From the NCBI GenBank assembly GCA_027482725.1, contig JAIXVT010000073.1, forward strand, positions 1 through 7,915: a stretch of DNA of 7,915 nt, written 5' to 3'. Source of the stretch: Pseudomonadota bacterium. GTDB lineage: Bacteria; Bdellovibrionota; UBA1018; CAIMNF01. Of the stretch, positions 1 to 6,212 are shown piece after piece (positions within the stretch are counted from its first letter, which is position 1; every line of letters begins with the position of its first letter). Position numbers and translations under genes: made by a program. The notes beneath the pieces were generated by a model. That model saw only the letters and a program-made list of their open reading frames with translations, was not told where the DNA came from and searched no databases.

Positions 1-375
1 AATGTCTAAAAGCACGCCGTCCATAAAGGGGATGACTTTTTCATTTGCGCCAAGTTTGCGCTCAATTTGCTTTTTTTGGGTTTCCAGAAGGGTAGTGGTC
101 TGATCAAAAATGTCTAAGGCGCGGAGTTTGGTGCTGCGATAGGTCTTGTCACACGGGTGTTCGTTTTCATGGCCGATCAGGGATCGCAGGGTGTCGGAGG
201 TTTCGCTGGGGGTTAGGCGGATATGGGTGGGGTTGAGTGGCGATGCTGTCGATCCTAGCCACGTCGGTGAAACTTTGCCCTTATTGCTACACGCAGAGAT
301 CCCCATAAGAACCCCAAGCATGAGGAGTCCCGCCACCTGCTGTCGCCTTGAGTATTTATGCCACATCCCGCTCAT
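1..375 (-). CDS. Predicted lipoprotein, N-terminal part (runs off the left edge)
   Basis: Reading the minus strand from the ATG at 375-373 gives 125 codons without a stop up to the window edge, so the 3' end is missing. The N-terminus is a clear lipoprotein signal. It has a basic n-region (K7, R10, R11), a hydrophobic stretch at residues about 14-28, and a lipobox I26-S27-A28-C29, so Cys29 should be lipidated by Lgt and become the mature N-terminus. The start is supported by an in-frame TAA six codons upstream and by AAGGA about 11 bases before the ATG. The mature part begins with a Ser/Thr/Pro-rich stretch. Further on (about residues 87-110) it has a charged, helix-prone segment rich in Gln, Lys and Glu. 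I do not recognise the family and assign no function. The twin arginines R10-R11 after Ser9 loosely resemble a Tat signal. It is divergent from the candidate RNA at 479-682 and has its own promoter. Confidence 0.8.
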   Translation of the reverse strand, partial: MSGMWHKYSRRQQVAGLLMLGVLMGISACSNKGKVSPTWLGSTASPLNPTHIRLTPSETSDTLRSLIGHENEHPCDKTYRSTKLRALDIFDQTTTLLETQKKQIERKLGANEKVIPFMDGVLLDI

Positions 376-447
376 GGATAACTTTGTCCTTATCGGCGTC
401 CCGAGTTCTGATGGGACGCTTTAATTCTTCCTTACGAATAGTTGACT

Positions 448-476
448 AAATTACCCTAATTGTCGCTACGTGTCAA
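448..476 (-). promoter_or_regulatory. Sigma70-type promoter of the lipoprotein gene
   Basis: On the minus strand there is a perfect -35 TTGACA (476-471), a 17-bp spacer, and a -10-like TAATTT (453-448) that keeps the key T-A and final T. The predicted transcription start is near 440-441, giving a 5' leader of about 65 bases with an AAGGA ribosome-binding site before the ATG at 375. The -35 hexamer lies only two bases from the left arm of the inverted repeat at 479-682. Confidence 0.6.
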
Positions 477-478
477 GT

Positions 479-682
479 CGTAACTGGTGGGAAACGCTGG
501 AGTTGGATTCATGATTAGCTGGGAAAAATGCAGTAAAATCAGAATGTTATGACTTGGAGTCCGGATTCGCGTCACTGGCCAGCTGCAATCGCCCTCCCAC
601 ACCATAGGATAAAACCCAGTAGGTACAGGGGAAATCCCCGTGCTTGGAATCCGGTCAACTCCAGCATCACCCGCCAGTTACG
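479..682. repeat. Long imperfect inverted repeat (arms 479-510 and 647-682)
   Basis: The two ends of this 204-bp stretch pair in strict register. CGTAACTGG (479-487) matches CCAGTTACG (674-682), and a T-G pair (488/673) is followed by GGG/CCC (489-491/670-672). After a 4x4 internal loop, GCTGGAGTTG (496-505) matches CAACTCCAGC (656-665). A four-base bulge (652-655) then precedes GATTC/GAATC (506-510/647-651). That is about 28 pairs. A shorter degenerate direct repeat lies inside: CTTGGAGTCCGG at 553-564 and CTTGGAATCCGG at 643-654. The right arm contains the serA stop codon (680-678). Confidence 0.9.
479..682 (+). ncRNA. Candidate rod-shaped structured RNA (6S-like layout), unassigned
   Basis: Hand folding of the plus strand gives a long closing stem (see the inverted repeat). 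An asymmetric bubble follows, with 511-517 on the 5' side and a hairpin on the 3' side: 623-626/640-643 plus GGGG/CCCC at 628-631/636-639, loop AAAT. An interrupted terminal stem completes it (518-523/615-620, 548-551/603-606, 555-559/594-599, 564-570/585-590). Four helices contain a T-G apposition (488/673, 518/620, 571/584, 624/642). These are stable G.U pairs only if the plus strand is transcribed; on the minus strand they become A-C mismatches. A closing stem, a bubble with a 3'-side hairpin and a terminal stem is the general plan of 6S RNA, but I see no diagnostic sequence. No strong plus-strand promoter or U-tract terminator is visible. It could instead be a MITE-like element or the 3' UTR of serA. 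It fills the otherwise empty 376-677 gap. Confidence 0.4.
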
Positions 683-1907
683 GGAAAATGACGCGGGTGC
701 GCAGGGTATGGGGCAGGGCATTCAACGCCTGTATGATTTCCGGAGTCAAGACCGACTCCACGTCCGCCACCAGGTAGCCTAGCTCCGTATCGGTGGCCAA
801 AGTTTGGGATTGGATGTTCGCCCCGGCCTCGGACAAAATCCGGTTGATGTCCTTCAGTACGCCCTTCACGTTCTTATGCACGTTCAGTAGTCGGGTGCGC
901 CCCAGCCTCACCGCGCCACTGCTCCCCATGCCTGCGGCAGCGGGTACATCGACCTCCGGAAAATTCACGGCGGTGCGGGTGGATCCCGTTTGCGCAAAGC
1001 GAATCAGCGTCGACGCCACTTCACGGCCGATATTCACCTGAGCCTCTTCGGTTGCGCCCCCAATATGCGGGGTCATGATCACATTGTCGTAACCGCGGAA
1101 CGGCGATGGATAATCCGGGGTGTTTTTTTCAGGCTCGGAGGGGAACACATCGATCGCGGCACCCGTTAAATGCCCCGTGTCCAACGCGCGTCGGAGCGCA
1201 TCAAGGTCGACGACCTCGCCACGCGACGCATTGATCAGGCACGATCCTCGCGGCATGGCTTGCAGTTCTTGGTCTCCGATCAGCCCGCGGGTCGATTCCA
1301 GGTTCGGCACATGGAGTGTCACAAAATCAGATCGCTTCAAAACCTCGGTCATTGACGACAAGGGTTTTGCGTTACCGAGCGCTAGTTTGGATACGACATC
1401 AAAAAACACCACGCGCATGCCTAAAGATTCCGCCAGCATGGATACTTGTGTGCCGATGTTGCCGTAACCAATGATCCCAAGCGTTTTTCCACGTACCTCA
1501 AAGCACCCGGCGGCACTTTTATTCCAAATCCCTTGATGCATTTCCGTATTGCGGGTGCCCAGTTTGCGGGAAAGCATGATGATTTCTGCGATCACCATTT
1601 CCGCAACAGATCGCGTATTGCTAAACGGAGCGTTAAATACGGCCACTCCGCCCGTGCGCGCTGCCCCCAAATCCACCTGGTCGGTGCCGACACAAAAGCA
1701 CCCTACAGCGTGGATCAATGGTGATGATTTAAAAAATCCCGGAGTCAGTTGGGTCTTGGATCGAATGCCGAGTAAATCAAAACCTTTAACGGCTTCAATC
1801 AATTCGGGTTCGGTCAGAGCGCCTTTTAGCGATTTTACTTCGATGTTTTCTTGAACAAAAAGTTCTTCGGCAATGGGGTGAATATTTTCCAGCAACAAGA
1901 CTTTCAT
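678..1907 (-). CDS. serA: D-3-phosphoglycerate dehydrogenase, ACT-domain type
   Basis: The 409-residue protein catalyses the first step of L-serine synthesis, oxidising 3-phosphoglycerate to 3-phosphohydroxypyruvate with NAD in the cytoplasm. The substrate-binding half contains the family segment GCFCVGTDQVDL (69-80). The Rossmann domain has GYGNIG (147-152, the GxGxxG loop) and Asp170. The catalytic triad is visible as Arg229 (NASRG), Glu258 (SEP) and His281 (TPHIGG). A C-terminal ACT domain (about 339-409) carries His344, Asn346 and Asn364, matching the serine-binding residues of E. coli SerA. Feedback inhibition by serine is therefore expected. Length matches the E. coli enzyme (410). The linker before the ACT domain (about 320-338, rich in Ala, Gly, Ser) is about 11 residues longer than in E. 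coli. The ATG at 1907 gives the normal N-terminus but has no clear Shine-Dalgarno. It diverges from uvrB with 26 bp between starts, and its stop codon lies in the inverted repeat. Confidence 0.96.
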   Translation of the reverse strand: MKVLLLENIHPIAEELFVQENIEVKSLKGALTEPELIEAVKGFDLLGIRSKTQLTPGFFKSSPLIHAVGCFCVGTDQVDLGAARTGGVAVFNAPFSNTRSVAEMVIAEIIMLSRKLGTRNTEMHQGIWNKSAAGCFEVRGKTLGIIGYGNIGTQVSMLAESLGMRVVFFDVVSKLALGNAKPLSSMTEVLKRSDFVTLHVPNLESTRGLIGDQELQAMPRGSCLINASRGEVVDLDALRRALDTGHLTGAAIDVFPSEPEKNTPDYPSPFRGYDNVIMTPHIGGATEEAQVNIGREVASTLIRFAQTGSTRTAVNFPEVDVPAAAGMGSSGAVRLGRTRLLNVHKNVKGVLKDINRILSEAGANIQSQTLATDTELGYLVADVESVLTPEIIQALNALPHTLRTRVIFP

Positions 1908-1919
1908 AAAGTGTGTTTC

Positions 1920-1927
1920 ACTATAAC
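1920..1927. promoter_or_regulatory. Possible shared, symmetric -10 region for serA and uvrB
   Basis: Only 26 bp (1908-1933) separate the two start codons. In it, ACTATAAC reads as TATAAC (1922-1927) on the plus strand and TATAGT (1925-1920) on the minus strand, each 5/6 to TATAAT. Plus-strand initiation about seven bases downstream would fall on or next to the uvrB ATG at 1934. Minus-strand initiation would leave a serA leader of about six bases. No good -35 is visible for either direction, so this is tentative. Confidence 0.35.
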
Positions 1928-1933
1928 CAACCG

Positions 1934-4039
1934 ATGCCGATCTTCACAGACAAAACCTTCAAACTGGCCACGCCTTATCAACCTACCGGGGACCAACCCC
2001 AAGCGATCGAAGTGTTGGTCAAAGGGTTGGAAACGGGCAAGAATGCACAAACCCTGCTTGGAGTCACGGGTTCGGGAAAAACATTTACGATGGCCAATGT
2101 GATTTCCCGCGTTCAGCGTCCCACTCTGATCTTGGCGCACAACAAAACGCTAGCCGCTCAGCTCTATACCGAGTTTAAAGAATTTTTTCCGGATAATGCG
2201 GTTGAATATTTTGTCTCGTATTACGACTACTATCAGCCCGAAGCGTACATAGCGACCACCGATACTTATATTGAAAAAGATTCGCAGATTAACGAAGAAA
2301 TCGACAAGCTCAGGCATTCGGCGACGCGCTCCTTGCTTGAGCGCAACGATGTGATCATCGTGTCGTCGATATCTTGCATCTACGGTTTAGGTAGCCCCGA
2401 AGCTTACGAAGGATTGATTTTGTATCTAGAAGTGGGCAAAGAGTTTAAGCGCCAGGACGTGATCCGTAAACTGGTAGAAATCCAGTACAAAAGGAACGAC
2501 GTGGATTTTCATCGCGGGACGTTCCGGGTGCGTGGGGAAAACATAGAGGTCTATCCGGCCTATGAAGAAGAAGTTGCGGTGAGATTGGAGTTTTTTGGAG
2601 ACGAATTGGAAACGATTTCCTTGTTTGATCCGCTCCGGGGAATTCGGTACGAAAAAATCCCGCGTGTCACGATTTATCCTGCCAGTCACTATGTTACGAC
2701 AGCGGACAACCGTAAACGCGCGATGCACACGATTCGAGAAGAACTCCGCGAGCGACTTCTGGATTTAAAAAGCAATAACCGGTTGCTTGAGGCACAGCGC
2801 TTAGAGCAGCGCACACTTTACGATCTTGAAATGATCGAGCAGATTGGATTTTGTCAGGGCATTGAAAACTATTCGCGCCATTTAACGGGGCGCAAGCCCG
2901 GCGATCCGCCGCCGACGTTGATTGATTATTTCCCTAAAAACTGGCTCTGCTTTATTGATGAAAGCCATGTGACGGTTCCCCAGATCGGTGGAATGTATCG
3001 GGGTGATCGCGCACGAAAAATGAGCCTTGTGGATCACGGTTTCCGTTTGCCATCCGCACTCGATAACCGCCCGCTTAATTTTCAGGAATGGGAAAAGCTA
3101 CTGAATCAAACGATCTATGTTTCGGCTACTCCAGGGGAATATGAGCTTAAATTGACTCAAGGTCAGATGGCGCAGCAGGTGATTCGCCCTACCGGGTTGG
3201 TAGATCCTGTGGTCGAAGTGCGGGGCGCGTCCAATCAAGTCGAAGATTTGTTTCAAGAAATCCAAAAGCGTATTGTCCGTCAAGAGCGGGTGCTGGTGAC
3301 CACGCTCACCAAGCGTTTGGCCGAAGATTTGACCAAGTATTTCACTGAGAAAAAAATAAAAGTGAAGTACCTGCACTCCGATATCGAAACTTTAGAACGT
3401 ATCGAGATTTTGCGAGATTTACGGTTAGGTACGTTTGATGTTTTAGTGGGCATCAATCTGCTCAGAGAAGGACTCGATCTGCCCGAAGTGTCTTTGGTTG
3501 CTATTTTGGACGCGGACAAAGAGGGGTTTTTGCGGAGCGAGCGGAGTTTGATTCAGACCATCGGGCGTGCAGCACGTAACGCCGAAGGCTTTGTGATTTT
3601 GTATGCGGATCGAGTAACCGATTCGATGCATAAGGCCATCACAGAAACGGCAAGACGCCGCAAGATTCAAGAGGATTACAATACTCGAAATGGAATTATT
3701 CCCACGACCATTCGTAAGGCTATCGCTAAGCCCATCGAGATTGAGGGCGAGTTTGGCGAAAAGCGCGAAGCCAAACTCACGATTTCTTCGCGTAAGGTGA
3801 AGGATCGAGGACTTCCGCTTCAGGACTTGGGCTTGTTGGATTTTCCAGACGAACTGTCACGTGTCGAAGCGCTTAAAGATTTACTGGGTGATCGGTTCAA
3901 AAATCTGGAATCCCTCCCGCGCGTCGTGAAAAAAATGGAAAACGAAATGCGCGAATCCGCGAAAGCGCTCGAGTTTGAAAAGGCTGCCGAACTCCGCGAC
4001 ACTTTGCGACGGGTGAAGGCGCTGAGTGCTGGGTTCTAG
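1934..4039 (+). CDS. uvrB: UvrABC system protein B (excinuclease ABC subunit B)
   Basis: UvrB is the damage-verifying helicase-like subunit of nucleotide excision repair. It is loaded by UvrA and then recruits UvrC. From the ATG at 1934 the protein has 701 residues (E. coli UvrB has 673). Visible features are FKLATPYQPTGDQPQAI (9-25), Walker A GVTGSGKT (43-50), the beta-hairpin that clamps DNA (about 91-113, rich in Tyr), the DESH Walker B motif (342-345), helicase motifs GINLLREGLDLPE (506-518) and QTIGRAARN (541-549), and a C-terminal UVR domain (about 663-698, with FEKAAELRD) that contacts UvrC. A GTG at 1913 would add seven residues. I prefer 1934 because family members start about ten residues before FKL. 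There is no Shine-Dalgarno. The segment before the UVR domain (about 600-660) appears somewhat expanded. It is divergent from serA and convergent with the cytochrome gene. No E. coli-type LexA box is seen upstream. Confidence 0.98.
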   Translation: MPIFTDKTFKLATPYQPTGDQPQAIEVLVKGLETGKNAQTLLGVTGSGKTFTMANVISRVQRPTLILAHNKTLAAQLYTEFKEFFPDNAVEYFVSYYDYYQPEAYIATTDTYIEKDSQINEEIDKLRHSATRSLLERNDVIIVSSISCIYGLGSPEAYEGLILYLEVGKEFKRQDVIRKLVEIQYKRNDVDFHRGTFRVRGENIEVYPAYEEEVAVRLEFFGDELETISLFDPLRGIRYEKIPRVTIYPASHYVTTADNRKRAMHTIREELRERLLDLKSNNRLLEAQRLEQRTLYDLEMIEQIGFCQGIENYSRHLTGRKPGDPPPTLIDYFPKNWLCFIDESHVTVPQIGGMYRGDRARKMSLVDHGFRLPSALDNRPLNFQEWEKLLNQTIYVSATPGEYELKLTQGQMAQQVIRPTGLVDPVVEVRGASNQVEDLFQEIQKRIVRQERVLVTTLTKRLAEDLTKYFTEKKIKVKYLHSDIETLERIEILRDLRLGTFDVLVGINLLREGLDLPEVSLVAILDADKEGFLRSERSLIQTIGRAARNAEGFVILYADRVTDSMHKAITETARRRKIQEDYNTRNGIIPTTIRKAIAKPIEIEGEFGEKREAKLTISSRKVKDRGLPLQDLGLLDFPDELSRVEALKDLLGDRFKNLESLPRVVKKMENEMRESAKALEFEKAAELRDTLRRVKALSAGF

Positions 4040-4058
4040 GGGCCTACAGATCGGGCTC

Positions 4059-4140
4059 TATTCTGTCCAAATCAAATTAAATTCAAACGCTCCGGGAACT
4101 TTTTAATCGCATTTGTAATTTCTTTGACTTGGACAGAATA
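4059..4140. repeat. 82-bp palindromic element with perfect 12-bp ends, bordered by TA
   Basis: TATTCTGTCCAA (4059-4070) and TTGGACAGAATA (4129-4140) are perfect inverted repeats. Pairing continues inwards: TCAAA/TTTGA (4072-4076/4123-4127), AAATT/AATTT (4079-4083/4117-4121), CAAA/TTTG (4084-4087/4112-4115) and GC/GC (4089-4090/4109-4110). An 18-base loop remains. The two mismatches at 4071/4128 and 4088/4111 are A-C on the plus strand and would be G.U on the minus strand. The ends can be read as TA target sites flanking TTCTGTCCAA termini, as in IS630/Tc1-type MITEs. There is no adjacent U-tract, so it is not an ordinary intrinsic terminator, although it sits between convergent genes. Confidence 0.85.
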
Positions 4141-4323
4141 AATTCCAGGCATTGCTGCTCATAAAAGGGGGATTTCGGGGGGCATTCAAAAGATGACAAC
4201 GCCAAAGCTTTCAGAGCTAATACAAAAGCCGTATGATCTCGTCGCATCACGGTAAAATATTTAAGGACTTATCAATACCCGATAACCATTCACCCCATGA
4301 TCGTGTTGGTACGTAAATAAGTT
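4141..4323. other. Gene-free AT-rich gap between convergent genes
   Basis: No convincing gene is seen. Two tiny plus-strand ORFs overlap here. One is 4193-4255 (20 residues), preceded by a G-run at 4177-4182. The other is 4233-4316 (27 residues), with no ribosome-binding site. Neither resembles a protein I recognise. A weak stem (CCGT 4229-4232, GAT, then ATC, ACGG 4249-4252) lies inside but lacks a T-run. The stretch could be 3' UTR of the cytochrome transcript or decayed coding DNA. Confidence 0.5.
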
Positions 4324-6033
4324 CTACAACGTCTTCAAATACTCCCGCAACTCCTGCTTCTGCTCGGGGCCAAATTTTTCGGTAGACCCAGGGCCTGCGT
4401 CGCGAAAGATGCGGTCATAGTGTCCGGTGTTGGACATCCCGGGGCGGCGAGTGTCGTAGGTGTGTTCGCGCAGGTGATCCGCACCACGCCAAGCCTCTGG
4501 GGTTTTTGCACCCATCGGATACCCGACGCAATCATGATCGTAGTCGGTATCGGGATCACGCGCTTCACCCGAAACATAACTCATCGCCCGTAATTCCGGC
4601 GCAGTCATGAGTTCGCATAAATTGGGGATCGCATTGTTGTGGAAGTAAGGATAGCGCGCAAAAATTCCTTCTAACGGAGGAGGCACATACCCATTTTGAA
4701 CTTCGATTTGTATTCCGTAAATTTGCGAAAATGCTAACGGGTTTAATGCCGCTGCCAAATCAGTCATTCCCCGAGCACGGTAGGGATCGGTCCCTACATT
4801 TTTTACGGGTGTCCGTTCAAAGTAGGTGTAGCGCAGGGTCGGTGCATGCGGGGCGCTCCAGTCTTTTGTCGCCATACCGTGGCACTTGGCGCAGGCCGTT
4901 TGATAAATCGTTTCGCCCCGACGCGCCCGAACAACATCAATCGTTCTCGTGGGAAAAATTCGAGAGTACTGCGGTGCCGGTGTGGCAAACACCGCAGTCG
5001 TTAAATCTTCGATAATCTCGGGGTGGGCATCAATCCACTGTTGAATCTCCAGCAGGTCCGCACCGCGCCCAATTTCATTCCACAGTAGATTGGTCAATAT
5101 CGGATTTCCAGATACCACCGATCCATCCGCAAGCCAGCGATTTTTATACTTCAAGTTCCACCACGGTTGCGGCTTGCTGTCGGCGGGGGTGTGATCCAAT
5201 AAAACGGCGCGCGGATTTTTTTGCGCCTCTGGATCAACGCTTGCCCATTCGTCTGCACTCCGCCGTGCAAGCGACAACGCCACTTGCGCAAGTGACGTAT
5301 CCAGTCCCAAAGCGAGAGGAATTTTTACGCCGATCGAGCGCGCGTTTTTTTGAGCCGATTGATAAAGTGCCCGTTCTTCGGGGTTCAGTTTGTAAACGCG
5401 GGACAACAAGGGTTCGGGCAATACTTGGAGCAGTTTTCTGCCCGCATCAAAAAATGCATTTGATCGCGGGAAACGGTTGGTCGCACCGATCACGATTGTC
5501 CCAAACAAATTTCCCGAATGACACGCCATACAGCCTAAGGTAAAACCTGTTGCCGAATATCCGTAATGTCCAGAAGCGCGGGTAATTTGTGTTACCCCTA
5601 AAGGGTAGGGGCGATCGGCGCTTGCCGAGGGATCGGGATGCAATCCCAACCACGACCAAAAATCGTTAAAATTAGGGCTACCTTTAAGTTTAAATAATAC
5701 CCGCACCCAACGCGTGATCGGGTCATCCGGCCCTGAGTTCAAAAGTTTAAGCGCTGGTCGAACCGGGATCAGTAAGCCTGTGGGCGTGACCGGGTAAAAT
5801 TTTGCGTGATGGATTCCGGAACTGCGGTGAACCTCAAAATCGGAGTGCCAATTGAAAATATTGGTGCGGCCTGTGGTAGGAATCGGAGAATCCTCGGCGA
5901 AAATGGTTTTATCTGCGATTACGCTATCGGGAATTCCTTTGCCCTGGGTCGGCAACGTATACCCCAAAATCACGAGAGATGCCCCCGCTGTATAGCGGTG
6001 GGTTTTTGCAAGGATACGCAATACATTCGGCAT
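4324..6033 (-). CDS. Two-haem c-type cytochrome, RoxA/MauG/CcpA superfamily
   Basis: This 569-residue protein has exactly two CxxCH haem-attachment sites, CMACH (168-172) and CAKCH (381-385). They are spaced about 213 apart, as in di-haem peroxidase-like enzymes. The C-terminal part has a PPPLEGIFARYPYFHNNAIPNL block (451-472) and ends with SNTGH (534-538) and a helix finishing EYLKTL. This is the arrangement I associate with RoxA-like (rubber oxygenase-type) di-haem cytochromes. His465 or His538 are candidates for a distal haem ligand. The only other cysteines, C473 and C502, could form a disulfide. The N-terminus has Arg/Lys/His residues and a modest hydrophobic stretch (about 15-27), a weak Sec signal or anchor without a clear Ala-X-Ala site. 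Export is nonetheless required for cytochrome c maturation. The substrate cannot be told from sequence: peroxidase or oxygenase are both possible. RoxA itself is longer (about 680). It stands alone, with no partner redox gene in the window. Confidence 0.85.
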   Translation of the reverse strand: MPNVLRILAKTHRYTAGASLVILGYTLPTQGKGIPDSVIADKTIFAEDSPIPTTGRTNIFNWHSDFEVHRSSGIHHAKFYPVTPTGLLIPVRPALKLLNSGPDDPITRWVRVLFKLKGSPNFNDFWSWLGLHPDPSASADRPYPLGVTQITRASGHYGYSATGFTLGCMACHSGNLFGTIVIGATNRFPRSNAFFDAGRKLLQVLPEPLLSRVYKLNPEERALYQSAQKNARSIGVKIPLALGLDTSLAQVALSLARRSADEWASVDPEAQKNPRAVLLDHTPADSKPQPWWNLKYKNRWLADGSVVSGNPILTNLLWNEIGRGADLLEIQQWIDAHPEIIEDLTTAVFATPAPQYSRIFPTRTIDVVRARRGETIYQTACAKCHGMATKDWSAPHAPTLRYTYFERTPVKNVGTDPYRARGMTDLAAALNPLAFSQIYGIQIEVQNGYVPPPLEGIFARYPYFHNNAIPNLCELMTAPELRAMSYVSGEARDPDTDYDHDCVGYPMGAKTPEAWRGADHLREHTYDTRRPGMSNTGHYDRIFRDAGPGSTEKFGPEQKQELREYLKTL

Positions 6034-6035
6034 GT

Positions 6036-6051
6036 CGTGGGCCCCCCCACG
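6036..6051 (-). promoter_or_regulatory. GC hairpin just upstream of the cytochrome start
   Basis: CGTGGG/CCCACG arms around a four-base loop (minus strand: CGTGGG-GGGG-CCCACG) end two bases before the ATG at 6033. The only purine-rich sequence that could serve as a ribosome-binding site is the G-run inside this hairpin, so translation may be held low or conditional. The structure is seen in the sequence; its regulatory role is inference. Confidence 0.4.
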
Positions 6052-6055
6052 GATA

Positions 6056-6085
6056 ACTGTAATCTTTAAAAGTTGATTTTATCAA
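6056..6085 (-). promoter_or_regulatory. Candidate cytochrome promoter with TTGAT/ATCAA palindrome on the -35
   Basis: On the minus strand TTGATA (6085-6080, 5/6 to the -35 consensus) is followed after 18 bp by TACAGT (6061-6056, 4/6 to the -10), placing the start of transcription near 6049. The -35 is half of a perfect palindrome, TTGAT-TTT-ATCAA (6073-6085). The half-sites equal those of FNR/CRP-family boxes, but the spacer is three bases rather than four, so FNR binding is not established. Confidence 0.4.
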
Positions 6086-6101
6086 AATGAAATCCGCTGA
6101 G

Positions 6102-6121
6102 TGCCACGAAATGCCACAAAC
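6102..6121 (+). repeat. Two tandem 10-bp repeats starting TGCCAC
   Basis: TGCCACGAAA (6102-6111) is followed directly by TGCCACAAAC (6112-6121), 8/10 identical and one helical turn apart. They lie between the divergent cytochrome and nadK genes, upstream of the candidate cytochrome promoter. Such phasing can mark a regulator-binding site, but with only two short units chance is possible. Nothing else recognisable was seen in the rest of this 193-bp gap apart from the sites listed separately. Confidence 0.45.
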
Positions 6122-6212
6122 GAATGCACAACTGGGACCATAATTGGAGCCAGTGGAATACGGGAACGCACGGTTTTGTAAAATGACCTCTAGGCGATGA
6201 TCAGGTGGGAAA

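Noticed and set aside
146..424. Plus-strand ORF of 92 codons
   Set aside because: It is antisense to the lipoprotein gene, which has a clear signal peptide, lipobox, Shine-Dalgarno and promoter. The plus-strand product looks like no protein I know.
628..639. GGGG-AAAT-CCCC hairpin as serA terminator
   Set aside because: No T-run follows on the minus strand, and the hairpin fits better as the side arm of the larger folded structure.
479..682. Cobalamin or other known riboswitch, SRP RNA or RNase P RNA
   Set aside because: I looked for the conserved boxes on both strands and found only partial resemblance (TCCGG and CTGCAATCGC fragments). It is also not positioned as a 5' leader of a suitable gene.
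549..782. Plus-strand ORF of 77 codons
   Set aside because: It runs through the structured inverted repeat and antisense into serA, with no ribosome-binding site and an unlikely composition.
1853..1865. GAAC-AAAAA-GTTC palindrome upstream of uvrB as a LexA box
   Set aside because: Half-sites resemble the Bacillus-type SOS box, but the spacer is five instead of four. It lies inside serA codons, and only eight bases are constrained, so chance is likely.
4059..4140. Simple intrinsic terminator for uvrB or the cytochrome gene
   Set aside because: The stem is AT-rich with an 18-base loop and no T-run follows it on either strand.
6102..6117. Sigma54 promoter on the minus strand (TGGCA repeats)
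   Set aside because: The GG and GC elements are one base closer than the required -24/-12 spacing, and no TTGC-type -12 element follows.
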